64,000 nucleotides of DNA from JBBQWZ01 sp038210135. Its GTDB lineage: Bacteria > Acidobacteriota > Terriglobia > Bryobacterales > Bryobacteraceae. The position numbers were made by a program, and so were the translations under genes. The notes beneath the pieces are model-generated. The model was not told the origin of the DNA and ran no database searches. It worked only from the letters and a program-made list of their open reading frames with translations. Location of the stretch: positions 186,001-250,000 of the forward strand of contig JBBQWZ010000001.1 in assembly GCA_038210135.1 (NCBI GenBank). Reading direction: 5' to 3'. Position 1 is the stretch's first letter. Every line of letters begins with the position of its first letter. Below are positions 17,727-25,871 of the stretch, piece after piece.

Positions 17727-18666
17727 TGTGGTTCACCTGCGGCTCGTCAATCCACTTTGCGGGAAGACGCCTAAGGAGGAATACCCTCACACATTCAATA
17801 ACCCACTCCCCGTAGCGGGCAAGCCTCAAGAAGTTTCGAGTGAACCAACCCCACCGGTAATAATTCTTCAGCAGGTATTGCTCGCTTTTGACGAAATACA
17901 GAAGCCGTCGGTACGCGATCTTCTGAGTCGAGCCGCCGTTAACGTGACTATATCTGGCCTGCTTGCTAAACACCGTTTTCCAGCCTCGGTCCTTCAACCG
18001 CTCGGCGCAGATCAACTCCTCTTCATAGAGAAATGTGGCTTCATCAAACCCATCGATTTCAACGAAAGCGATGGTCCGAAACAAAACCATAGCTCCGGAA
18101 CCCGTGTAGATTTCGTCTCCATCTGCCAAAGAGCCGGGCGGCACAAAATGGGTTGAGGCTCGCTTATAAAGAGTTGGGACATGGTTCAGGGGCCCGTAAA
18201 GAATCCATTTCTGAGGTGGTGTCGGCCGCGTTCGGACCGACATCCGCGAGACTCTGCCTTTTGTCAGAGGTAAGCCGAAGCAACACCCAGCTTGACTGGA
18301 TGCCTCCAAGGTCTTCACGAAGCGCCCGATACAATCCGCCGCGAAACTCACATCCGGATTTACGAATAGCAGGAGGCCGCAGCCATTCTCAATCAGGTAG
18401 CGAGCTCCAATGTTGTTGCCCTTCGCGTACCCATAGTTCTCGGCATTGCGAAGAATCACCACGTCGGGAAAACGCTGTACCAAGTCCGCGATGGACCCGT
18501 CGGAGGACGCGTTATCCACGATCACGACAGTCGTCGAATTCTTCTCGACGCTGCCCAGAATGCTTTCCACGCACCGGACCAGCATTTCGCCGGCATTCCA
18601 GTTGAGTACGCAAACTCCCAGCCGCCGATTGGGATTTGACGCGAGGCTGGCAGCGGGATTCGTCAT
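17716..18666 (-). CDS. Glycosyltransferase family 2 (rhamnosyltransferase-like), 316 aa
   Basis: Inverting GT-A enzyme. LGVCVLNWNAGEMLVRCVES starts the fold, VVIVDNASSDGS binds the nucleotide, and LLLFVNPDVSF supplies the DxD-like metal site. GSGAMVLFRTIAFVEIDGFDE and FLYEEELICAERLKDRGWK are the acceptor-side motifs common in rhamnosyltransferases. The start is put at ATG 18666 (MTNPAASL), which lies one base past the flippase stop; an upstream ATG in frame would add a Cys/Trp-rich run unlike the family. The sugar is unproven. Confidence 0.9.
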   Translation of the reverse strand: MTNPAASLASNPNRRLGVCVLNWNAGEMLVRCVESILGSVEKNSTTVVIVDNASSDGSIADLVQRFPDVVILRNAENYGYAKGNNIGARYLIENGCGLLLFVNPDVSFAADCIGRFVKTLEASSQAGCCFGLPLTKGRVSRMSVRTRPTPPQKWILYGPLNHVPTLYKRASTHFVPPGSLADGDEIYTGSGAMVLFRTIAFVEIDGFDEATFLYEEELICAERLKDRGWKTVFSKQARYSHVNGGSTQKIAYRRLLYFVKSEQYLLKNYYRWGWFTRNFLRLARYGEWVIECVRVFLLRRLPAKWIDEPQVNHSAT

Positions 18667-18667
18667 G

Positions 18668-20077
18668 CTATATCGAGACCACCGCCGCCACCAGCAACAG
18701 CGAAAGCACAGCGGTTGTAAGCACCGCAAACGTGGCCGCGCGCCTGCACTCCGGCATCAACTTACCCGCCATCACGAACTGCAAAACGCAGTCCACCGCC
18801 GCCCGCAGACTCCACGCGATCGCCGCCCCCGGCAGTCCGAACGCCCTCGTCAAGATCACCAGCCCGGCGACGTACAACGGAATCTCCGCCATGCTCAACT
18901 TGGCCTGAATGTCCGCCCGGCCCGTGCTCTGGATCAGCGTAGACGGAATGTACGCGATGCTGTTCCAGAAAATTCCAATCGCCAGCCACCGCGTAACTTG
19001 CCCGCTCTGACGCGCGAACCCCGCGCCCAGCCACCAGTCGATTCCCAAAGACCCCAGCGCCACAGTCGCCGCGGCCAGCAAGAACATCACAACCGTCGTC
19101 GCTTTCAAGCTCGACGAAAAAATTCGCACCGCTCCGGACCGGTCGCCCTGCAACGCGCCAGTAAACGTCGGAAACAGCACGCCAACCAGCGCCGCCGGGA
19201 TCAACAGGAACCGCGAAACGATCTCGAACGGTGTTACATAAAGGCCCACCACCGTAGACGTGAGCAGTGCCGAAATCAGGAATCGATCCCCGTAGACCAA
19301 CATAGGAACCAGAAAGCTCGAAACCGCGCTCCAGCCCGCAAACCCAAGGACCGATCGATACACTGCGCGCCCGTCCACTTCAAAAGCGGACGCTGACGAC
19401 AAGCCGGGCATCGCAAGAAACCAGTAAAACCCCGCCGCCGCGATTCGCGCCCCTACCAGAACCGCCGAAAGCGGAAGCAGCGCCTGCGTGAATCCCAGGA
19501 CCGCTAGCGGCCCCAAATAATTCACCAAATTGAGCGGCAAACGCACCGCCGTAACAGCAGGAAATCGTTGTTGTGCTTCGAGGATGCTACGCAATCCGGC
19601 GGAGACGGTAACGAACGGAAGCGCCAGCGCGAGCAACCGGCAGCTGGCGACGGAATCCACCAACAGGCTCGCCGGAATCGCAAACCACTCCATCAACCAG
19701 GGCGCGCCCAAGCCCAGCAGCAGCCCCGCCGCGACGCCGATCGCCAACAAACTCCACAGCCCCCGCCGGACGGCAAAGCTCGCTGCCGGATCCTTGGCCG
19801 GACGGCGCGCCAGAATGAGCGTGATACCGCGACCGATGCCCAAGTCGAGCAACGCGAAGAAGCCCAACAAAGCCCACACCAGCACCAGGACTCCGTACCG
19901 CTCCAATCCCAATCCGGTGATCAGCCGCGGAACCGCGTACAGAGCCGCTGGAATCGGCGCGAGAACCCCCGCTAGATTCCACAGCACGTTGCTCGAAGTC
20001 CGTCGCAGCGACACGCCTCGCCCCGGAGCCGCTGGCGCCGGAGTGACAGTCGCCGCTGGGCTTACTGACACGCTCAT
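18668..20077 (-). CDS. Wzx-type oligosaccharide flippase, 469 aa
   Basis: MATE-like exporter superfamily protein that flips lipid-linked repeat units across the inner membrane. It has about 12-14 hydrophobic segments beginning at residue 29 (NVLWNLAGVLAPIPAALYAVP), with LGIGRGITLILA and GWSAVSSFLVPMLVYGDRFLI resembling Polysacc_synt proteins. It lies 6 bp after the Wzc-type kinase and 1 bp before GT2. Confidence 0.88.
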   Translation of the reverse strand: MSVSVSPAATVTPAPAAPGRGVSLRRTSSNVLWNLAGVLAPIPAALYAVPRLITGLGLERYGVLVLVWALLGFFALLDLGIGRGITLILARRPAKDPAASFAVRRGLWSLLAIGVAAGLLLGLGAPWLMEWFAIPASLLVDSVASCRLLALALPFVTVSAGLRSILEAQQRFPAVTAVRLPLNLVNYLGPLAVLGFTQALLPLSAVLVGARIAAAGFYWFLAMPGLSSASAFEVDGRAVYRSVLGFAGWSAVSSFLVPMLVYGDRFLISALLTSTVVGLYVTPFEIVSRFLLIPAALVGVLFPTFTGALQGDRSGAVRIFSSSLKATTVVMFLLAAATVALGSLGIDWWLGAGFARQSGQVTRWLAIGIFWNSIAYIPSTLIQSTGRADIQAKLSMAEIPLYVAGLVILTRAFGLPGAAIAWSLRAAVDCVLQFVMAGKLMPECRRAATFAVLTTAVLSLLLVAAVVSI

Positions 20078-20083
20078 CGCCCG

Positions 20084-22309
20084 CTACGACTCCTCTTCCG
20101 AAGCCTGCCGATAATATTTGCTGTAGTGCCCGTAGTAGTAGTAATACCCGGAACTCATCTGCCGGTGGACCTCATTCAGCACGATCCCTAGCGTGTTCGC
20201 GCGGAGCCGGTTCAATACCTGGATCACCGACGACAGGGCCTTCCGGCTGGTGTCTCCCGCGCGGGCGACGACGATCACTCCATCTACTACCGTCGCCATC
20301 TGGAGCGGCTCCGCGAAACCCAATAGCGGCGGTGCGTCCAGCACCACCAGGTCGTATTCCCTGGTCGCTTGATCGATCAATTCCGCCAGGCCCGTGCCCA
20401 TCAGATCCGACGCCCGCCTGGTGGACGGACCCGCCGGCAGAATGTCCAGCCCGACGTTGCCATTCAGATGCTGTACCGCATCGCGCCACGGCATCTCGCC
20501 CATCAATACGCTCGACAGCCCCTTCTCATTCCGCAACTGGAAAAGCCGGTGCACGCTCGGACGCCGCAGATCGCCATCAATCAAAAGCGTCCGCTTGCGC
20601 TGGGCCGCGTGGATCGCCGCCAGATGCGCCGCCACGGTGGACTTGCCTTCAGAGGGCGATGCGCTGGTCAACAAAATCGATCGCAAACGCCGGTCGAAAT
20701 CCGTCAGCAAAATCGAATTCCGCAGCGTCCGGATCGCTTCTTCGTAATTCCCGATCCCCTCTTCGGAGTGCGCGTGCGCCAGCGCCACGTTGGTCTTCTC
20801 ATCGCCCGATGAAATCGGCACCGGACCCAGATGACGCCGCCAGGTCCGCACCGCCGGCAGGCTCCCGATCACGTTGGTCTTCAAAAGACGCGCCACCTGA
20901 TCCGGATCGCGGACCGTGTTATCGACCACGTCGATCGCCACCGCCGCGCCCACCGCGAGCCCGGTAGAAACCAGAAACGCGATCAGCAAATTCAGCCAGA
21001 TCTTAGGAAAAACCGCCTTCAGGCCAGGTCTGGCCGGATCCGCCACGCGGATCGAACTATTTTGGAAACTCGCGTTGATCCCCGCCTCTTTGATCTTGCG
21101 GACCAGTTCCTCGTACAGCTTCTTGTCGCCTTCCGCCTCGCGCTTCAAAGCCTGATATTCAAACGAGCGCGCGTTGATGCGATCGAATTCCGACTTGGTT
21201 TCCTTGACTGCTTTGTCGAGCATGGCCTCCCGGTTCAAAGCCTCGCGATACTCGATCTCGACGCGCTGCCCGATGCTGTTCGTCGTACTTTCGAGCTGCG
21301 ATTTCAGCTCCGTCACCCGAGTCTGCGCGCGTTTGTATTCCGGATGGTTGATGCCGAAGTGCCCCTTGACCTCGGCGAATTTCTCCTGCGCGTCGTTGTA
21401 ATTCTCGGTCAGCTTCTTTAGCGCTTCGCCCTGGCTAGAAACCTGCGCCGCCGCCAGCGTTCCGCTCTTGATCGAGGTGTACGCGGCTTCCTTCTTTACC
21501 CGGTCGCCCTGCGCGTTCGTGTATTCCGTATTCAGTTGAAGCAGCCGCGACGAGAGAATATTGGTCTTCTCTTCCGGGTTGATCACGTTCAGCTCGCGCT
21601 CGAATTGCACCAGCGCCAGCGACGATTTCTCCATCTTGGCCCGGAGCTCGTCAATCTGCCGTTCCATGAATTCGCTCAACCCCGCCGAAGCCTTGTAGCG
21701 GATGTTGTAGGTGTGCGCCAGATACGAAAGTGCAATTGAATTCGCCACGTCCGACGCCAACTGCCGGTTCGGCGAACGATAGCTCAACAGCAGCAAATAC
21801 GTATTCGGCGGACGCGTCACACGGAGCCGCTTCATGATCACCGGACCATCGTCGCCCTTCAGATTCGAAGCCTGTTCCTCAAGCGCATCCTTCTCCACCT
21901 CACGCAACTTGAACCGGTCCACCACCGGCCGCAGCACAGAATCCGATTGAATCAGCCGCACCTGCGTGGCCAGAAATTGGTCCGCGTCGTTCAACGTCGA
22001 CTGCGCCGATTCCTGCCCCAGCACGCCCGTCGGCATTCGCCTGTCGATATCGATCGTGGTCGTCGATTCGTAGATCGGCGTCAGCCGCAGCGACACGAGC
22101 AGAGTCCCCAACACGCTGATCGCGATGAACGCAAGAATCTTCCACAAATGACGTCGCAGAATCCAGAAATAGTGGCTCAGGGGAACCGCGCCGTCTACTG
22201 GCCCAGCTTCAAAATCGAACTGCGGCGCGGGAGCCGGAACATGAAGCTGAGACGGCAACACCGGAAGGTTGCCGTCCATGTCGGAGCTTTTTGGATTGAC
22301 AAACTGCAT
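20084..22309 (-). CDS. Wzc-type polysaccharide co-polymerase / BY-kinase, 741 aa
   Basis: Controls chain length and export through cyclic tyrosine autophosphorylation. TM1 is about residues 55-76, a Wzz domain and long coiled coil span about 80-410, and TM2 is about 437-463. The cytoplasmic kinase has Walker A (SPSEGKST, 551-558), Walker A' (TLLIDGDLRRP, 574-584) and Walker B (LVVLDAP, 654-660). The C-terminal tyrosine cluster has eight Tyr at 722-726, 729, 732 and 733. Kinase and adaptor are fused, as in proteobacterial Wzc. It lies 12 bp after the Wza-type gene. Confidence 0.95.
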   Translation of the reverse strand: MQFVNPKSSDMDGNLPVLPSQLHVPAPAPQFDFEAGPVDGAVPLSHYFWILRRHLWKILAFIAISVLGTLLVSLRLTPIYESTTTIDIDRRMPTGVLGQESAQSTLNDADQFLATQVRLIQSDSVLRPVVDRFKLREVEKDALEEQASNLKGDDGPVIMKRLRVTRPPNTYLLLLSYRSPNRQLASDVANSIALSYLAHTYNIRYKASAGLSEFMERQIDELRAKMEKSSLALVQFERELNVINPEEKTNILSSRLLQLNTEYTNAQGDRVKKEAAYTSIKSGTLAAAQVSSQGEALKKLTENYNDAQEKFAEVKGHFGINHPEYKRAQTRVTELKSQLESTTNSIGQRVEIEYREALNREAMLDKAVKETKSEFDRINARSFEYQALKREAEGDKKLYEELVRKIKEAGINASFQNSSIRVADPARPGLKAVFPKIWLNLLIAFLVSTGLAVGAAVAIDVVDNTVRDPDQVARLLKTNVIGSLPAVRTWRRHLGPVPISSGDEKTNVALAHAHSEEGIGNYEEAIRTLRNSILLTDFDRRLRSILLTSASPSEGKSTVAAHLAAIHAAQRKRTLLIDGDLRRPSVHRLFQLRNEKGLSSVLMGEMPWRDAVQHLNGNVGLDILPAGPSTRRASDLMGTGLAELIDQATREYDLVVLDAPPLLGFAEPLQMATVVDGVIVVARAGDTSRKALSSVIQVLNRLRANTLGIVLNEVHRQMSSGYYYYYGHYSKYYRQASEEES

Positions 22310-22321
22310 GGATACTTTCGC

Positions 22322-23257
22322 CTAACGCCGCCACACCAGAACGCCGGACGCCGTCGATGCGCCGAACGTCGTAATGCGATCGATCACCGTCATCGTGTTC
22401 CGACGGCTCTTGTTGTCCGGCACGTAGAGAATGTCGTCGATGTGAAGAGCAACGTCTGGAGATTTGCGCTCCATGATCTTCTCGAGCTCGACCACGATTT
22501 CCGTCTTCGCGCCAGCCGCATCCTTGCGGTACACGTACGCCTGTTTCGCGGCGTAAGGCAGCATTCCACCGGCCAGCGCCACCATTCGCATCACCGAACT
22601 GTCGGCCGAGTCGCGGACCACAAAAGCGCCCGGCTTGGTCACATTGCCCATCACGAAAATCTTCCCCGCCTCCGGAATCCGCACCTCTTCGCCGCCCGTC
22701 AGCCGCAGATTCACACTCGCATCCGCCGCGTCGATCAACTGCTTCACCGGAATCCGCGTCAGCAGCCGCTTCTGCCCGTCGCCTTGCGAAACCACGATCT
22801 CGGTACCGGCATCCTGCGTCAGCCCTTCCGCCCGCGCCAGCGCGTCGAGCAGCGTCACCACACCGACCGCCTGAAATGTCAGCGGCTTCCTTACCGCGCC
22901 CATCACGCTGATCGGACGGCTGTGATACTCGACCACCGTCACCTTGACGAACGGATCCACCAGAATCTGCTCCGTCTTCAACGCCTCCGCAATCGCTCGC
23001 TCTAAGTCGGCCGGCATCATGCCCTCCGCTGGAACGCCTTTTTTCAGCAGCGGCAAATGCACCATGCCATCGGCATCCACGCGTACGGTGCGCGTCAGTT
23101 CCGGCGCGTCGTACACCGAAACCGCCACCAGGTCGTCAGCCCCCAGCCGCTGCGTCGGCAGATTGGTCTTGCCGATGTCCTCCATCAACGAAGGCCGCGT
23201 CTGCACTTGCGCGAATCCGACCCCGGCAAAAATCAACCAAACAACAAAGCGCATCAT
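22322..23257 (-). CDS. Polysaccharide export protein, Wza type, 311 aa
   Basis: Exported protein with a signal peptide (ends GVGFA). The Poly_export domain begins LGADDLVAVSVYDAPELTRTVRVDADGMVHLPLL (residues about 39-72). Two SLBB-like repeats follow (ISVMGAVRKPLTFQAVGVV and IFVMGNVTKPGAFVVRDSA). There is no lipobox Cys after the signal peptide, unlike E. coli Wza, and the C-terminus lacks a clear amphipathic pore helix, so the outer-membrane pore may need a partner. It overlaps the upstream gene by 4 bp and precedes the Wzc-type kinase. Confidence 0.9.
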   Translation of the reverse strand: MMRFVVWLIFAGVGFAQVQTRPSLMEDIGKTNLPTQRLGADDLVAVSVYDAPELTRTVRVDADGMVHLPLLKKGVPAEGMMPADLERAIAEALKTEQILVDPFVKVTVVEYHSRPISVMGAVRKPLTFQAVGVVTLLDALARAEGLTQDAGTEIVVSQGDGQKRLLTRIPVKQLIDAADASVNLRLTGGEEVRIPEAGKIFVMGNVTKPGAFVVRDSADSSVMRMVALAGGMLPYAAKQAYVYRKDAAGAKTEIVVELEKIMERKSPDVALHIDDILYVPDNKSRRNTMTVIDRITTFGASTASGVLVWRR

Positions 23258-23538
23258 TCTCTGGTCGCGGCTCCCGCCGCCGCCGCAACCGCCGTCATTG
23301 TCTGATTGCGCGATTCCAGCCGCTCTACTACGATCCGCATTTGCGATTGCAAATCGGAAAGCTTTTGCTCGACGCTCGATGCCGCCGGTTCCGCTGCCAG
23401 CGAACCCAACAGCCGCGTGCGTGCGAAATCCGAAAGGCTGCGCGCGCCGTCCGTCGAACAGGCCGACTGCAGATGCGAGTACTCGTCCTCAGTCAGGCGG
23501 AAAATGAGCACGCGATTTCTAGGCTTGAGGATTGCCAT
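23254..23538 (-). CDS. Small ribbon-helix-helix-like protein heading the polysaccharide operon, 94 aa
   Basis: Short cytoplasmic protein. RVLIFRLTEDEYSHLQSAC followed by SLSDFARTRLLG reads as a strand and two helices of the RHH (CopG/Arc/MobC) type; the second half (about 55-80) is coiled coil. RHH proteins usually bind operators as dimers, so it may regulate its own operon, but the call rests on pattern only. The start is uncertain: ATG 23538 (MAILKPRN) fits the domain, while ATG 23559 adds seven residues. Neither has a strong ribosome-binding site. Its stop overlaps the Wza-type start by 4 bp. Confidence 0.6.
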   Translation of the reverse strand: MAILKPRNRVLIFRLTEDEYSHLQSACSTDGARSLSDFARTRLLGSLAAEPAASSVEQKLSDLQSQMRIVVERLESRNQTMTAVAAAAGAATRE

Positions 23539-23570
23539 ATGGGTGAGAGGAGAAAACACCGGCTTGGGGT

Positions 23571-23696
23571 TTCCGGCGGAGTGCGCTTTGTATTACGAAA
23601 AAGGGAATTCGCCGGAACTGTGTGGAAGTCTGCATCGCCGAGCCGTTCGCATCGAACAAAACTACCGCTAAAGATCCCAGACAGGGACCGGCTCGG
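23571..23696 (-). promoter_or_regulatory. Candidate structured leader RNA of the polysaccharide operon
   Basis: On the minus strand the leader can form a closed three-way junction. An outer 8-bp perfect stem pairs 23689-23696 with 23638-23645. Inside it are a 4-5 bp hairpin (23684-23688 with 23674-23678) and a 4-5 bp hairpin with a 3-base loop (23653-23657 with 23645-23649). A second 8-bp perfect stem pairs 23610-23617 with 23571-23578. All lie between the promoter and the first gene. I cannot match it to a known riboswitch class. Confidence 0.5.
23657..23669 (-). promoter_or_regulatory. ops-like element (GCGGTAG core) in the leader
   Basis: The minus strand reads AGCGGTAGTTTTG. The seven bases GCGGTAG (23662-23668) match the core of the ops element (GGCGGTAG) that recruits RfaH-type NusG paralogues to polysaccharide operons in enterobacteria. 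It sits about 35-45 bases after the predicted transcription start, in the junction of the leader fold. The match is short and no NusG paralogue is in the window. Confidence 0.4.
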
Positions 23697-23709
23697 GGGA
23701 GGAACCTCT

Positions 23710-23737
23710 ACTGTAAACGGTTTGTATACGAAGTCAA
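23710..23737 (-). promoter_or_regulatory. Predicted sigma-70 promoter of the polysaccharide operon
   Basis: The minus strand has TTGACT (23732-23737), a 16-base spacer and TACAGT (23710-23715). Transcription would start near 23703, giving a leader of about 165 bases before ATG 23538. Confidence 0.55.
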
Positions 23738-23758
23738 GAGTTCCTGACCCCGCGCATT

Positions 23759-24691
23759 CTACGGACTGGTGGACTTCTTGCCGCCGGCTGCCGCCAGCGC
23801 AGCGCCTGCTCCGCCGCCGATCACCGCAACCGCGATTCCCACTTTGGCGCCGGTGGACATGCCGCCCGTCTTCGCGCCGGTGGTGCTGGCCTTGGCTGCT
23901 GTCGAACTCGACGACGTCGCGCCCGCATTCGCCGGAGCCGTAGTCTGCGCGCCCAGGTTCGACGCCACCGAAAGGCATCCGCCCGTAGCCACCGGAGTCA
24001 CCGTCCGCATGTCCAGCGCGATTTTCGCCAGCGGATTCACCGGGGCACTCGTCGCAACAACACCCGAAATGGTCACGCGATTTCCGATGTGCACCGGCAA
24101 GCCCGCACCCAGAATCTCGATGACGTCCGTCGAGGCTTCGTCCTGCAGCAGGAAGCGGCCTTCCTTATAAACCAGGCAGCCGGAATACGTCTGCGTGGTT
24201 CCCGAAGCCTGCGGATTGAACTTCATCGCCGCGCCCGGCAGCAGCGAGCCCATCAGCATCCCGGAGCGATCCGTCACCCGCACGCTACCCGTTAGCGCCG
24301 CCACCTGAATCAGTTTTGCGTCCGAGAACGTAACCCACGACCGCGATTCCGGCGATTCGCCCGCGATCCGCAATCCTCGCGCTTCGATCTCGAAACCCTT
24401 CGGACCCGTTCCCTGACCCGTTCCGCGCTCCAGCACGATTTTGTTTTCGAATACCCGCGCTCTTGAGTTCGCGCCTAGTTGAAGTTTCGCGCCATTGTTC
24501 AGGACCAATTGCGAAGATGCTTCGCCGGTCTCGACCACAGCGCCCGAAAACAAAGTCGAATTTCCGTAGACACGCGAGCGCTCCACGGTAAAATGGCCGC
24601 TGGCCGTTGCGACACCGATTCCGCCCGCGGCGAAAGCCGAAGCGGTTACTGCGATCGAAGCAAGCGCGATCGAACCAAGTAAGAGACGCAA
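23759..24691 (-). CDS. FecR-like exported protein, 310 aa
   Basis: Exported or periplasmic protein with a signal peptide (residues 1-22, ends SAFAA). The FecR-like beta core is visible: VERSRVYGNSTLFSGAVVET, LVLNNGAKLQLGANSRARVF and later VAALTGSVRVTDRSG. The C-terminal 80 residues are low complexity Ala/Ser/Thr, ending with a glycine-rich hydrophobic helix (VGIAVAVIGGGAGAALAAAG) and a KK tail, which looks like a membrane anchor. It is on the same strand as the polysaccharide operon but 200 bp upstream of it with its own promoter region. A wall or surface role is likely, not iron signalling, as no FecI or FecA is present. Confidence 0.7.
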   Translation of the reverse strand: MRLLLGSIALASIAVTASAFAAGGIGVATASGHFTVERSRVYGNSTLFSGAVVETGEASSQLVLNNGAKLQLGANSRARVFENKIVLERGTGQGTGPKGFEIEARGLRIAGESPESRSWVTFSDAKLIQVAALTGSVRVTDRSGMLMGSLLPGAAMKFNPQASGTTQTYSGCLVYKEGRFLLQDEASTDVIEILGAGLPVHIGNRVTISGVVATSAPVNPLAKIALDMRTVTPVATGGCLSVASNLGAQTTAPANAGATSSSSTAAKASTTGAKTGGMSTGAKVGIAVAVIGGGAGAALAAAGGKKSTSP

Positions 24692-24705
24692 AATAGAACT
24701 CGCCC

Positions 24706-24711
24706 AATTAT
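24706..24711 (-). promoter_or_regulatory. Possible -10 box for the FecR-like gene
   Basis: A perfect TATAAT on the minus strand, 15 bp ahead of the start codon, inside a GCCC/GGGC dyad (24701-24715). The -35 (TTGCAG near 24730) is weak, and a transcript from here would be nearly leaderless. Confidence 0.3.
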
Positions 24712-24734
24712 AGGGCTAGACCCAGGAGGCTGCA

Positions 24735-25871
24735 ATGCGAATCCGCGTATTCCGGCTGTATTACTGGGCTCGCCTCTTTGTTTCCATCACGTGGATCGCA
24801 GCCGCCGTCGTAGGAATCTGGTGGTCGCTGCGTTTGGCCCGCGCGGACGCGCTCTTTCGCCGCAAAACTCCCGAATCGGTCGAGCAAGCCGTCCATCTTG
24901 CGCCCGGCAATCCGGCTTATCAATCGATGCGCGCACTCCAGATCGAATACGCCGGATCCGATCCCTCCCACGTCTGGCGGGAAATGACGCGCCGCCGTCC
25001 GACCGACGCGTCCTATTGGATCTTGCTCGGGCTCCATGCCGAAGCAGCAGGCAAGTTCGATGAAGCCGAGCGCGACCTGCTGCGGGCTGCCATCCTCAGC
25101 GCCCAATACGAGCCGCGCTGGACCCTCGCGAATTTCTACTTTCGCCGTGGCCTCAAAGCCCCGTTCAATCAGTGGGCGGAAGCCGCGATGGGCCGGATGT
25201 ACGACGACCCGCGTCCGCTCTTCGAACTCAGCGCGCGAATCAACGACACACCGCTGAACGTTCCTCCGAATCTCGCCGGAGCCTACGCCGCCTGGCTGAT
25301 CCAGCACCACAAGCCGGCCGAAGCCGCCGCGATCGCAGCGAAGCTCCGCCCCGTCGAGGACCGTGAATCCATTCTCGGCATCACCGAAGATCTCATCAGC
25401 ACCGATCCCGCCGTCGCGTTCAACATCTGGAATAAGCTCGCGTTTACGCCCAGCCCGGATTTCCAGCCGCTGCTCGGACGCGGCTTCGATTGGCGCATCG
25501 CCACCGTGGACGGCGTCCGCGCCACGCCCACCGAAGAGCCCTCTCTCCGCCTCGTCTTCGACGGAAAACAGCCGGAAATGGCGGAAATCCTATCCCGCGT
25601 CTTTCCCATCGAAGCCGGAAAATCGTATCGCTTACGCTGGCAATCCCGCACCACGCCCGATCGCGGACAAACCGGACTCGCTTGGCGCACCGCAGGCACC
25701 AGCGCTTCTATCCGCGCATCCGATTCCTGGCAAGACGGCTATACCGACGTACCGGCATCCGCAGCGCCCGCGTTGCGCATCGCCCTAACGTATCAGCGCA
25801 TCGCCGGATCGCCCAGGCTCGACGGCACGCTGTGGCTGCGGCACGTCGTACTCAAGGAAATGCGCCCGTGA
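24735..25871 (+). CDS. Membrane-anchored TPR protein with C-terminal beta-sandwich, partner of the O-antigen-ligase-like gene, 378 aa
   Basis: One N-terminal membrane segment (about residues 14-33) anchors a periplasmic helical domain with TPR-like repeats (ESVEQAVHLAPGNPAYQSMR; FDEAERDLLRAAILSAQYEP). The last 120 residues form a beta-rich module (LRLVFDGKQPEMAEI ... GTLWLRHVVLKEM) like carbohydrate-binding jelly rolls. AGGAGG lies just before the ATG. The stop overlaps the GTG of the next gene (GTGA), so the two are coupled. The pairing suggests a role in handling surface glycan chains; this is inference. Confidence 0.72.
   Translation: MRIRVFRLYYWARLFVSITWIAAAVVGIWWSLRLARADALFRRKTPESVEQAVHLAPGNPAYQSMRALQIEYAGSDPSHVWREMTRRRPTDASYWILLGLHAEAAGKFDEAERDLLRAAILSAQYEPRWTLANFYFRRGLKAPFNQWAEAAMGRMYDDPRPLFELSARINDTPLNVPPNLAGAYAAWLIQHHKPAEAAAIAAKLRPVEDRESILGITEDLISTDPAVAFNIWNKLAFTPSPDFQPLLGRGFDWRIATVDGVRATPTEEPSLRLVFDGKQPEMAEILSRVFPIEAGKSYRLRWQSRTTPDRGQTGLAWRTAGTSASIRASDSWQDGYTDVPASAAPALRIALTYQRIAGSPRLDGTLWLRHVVLKEMRP

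Noticed and set aside
18446..19396. 316-codon open frame on the plus strand
   Set aside because: Antisense to GT2 and the flippase, extremely Arg/Gln-rich, no homology pattern.
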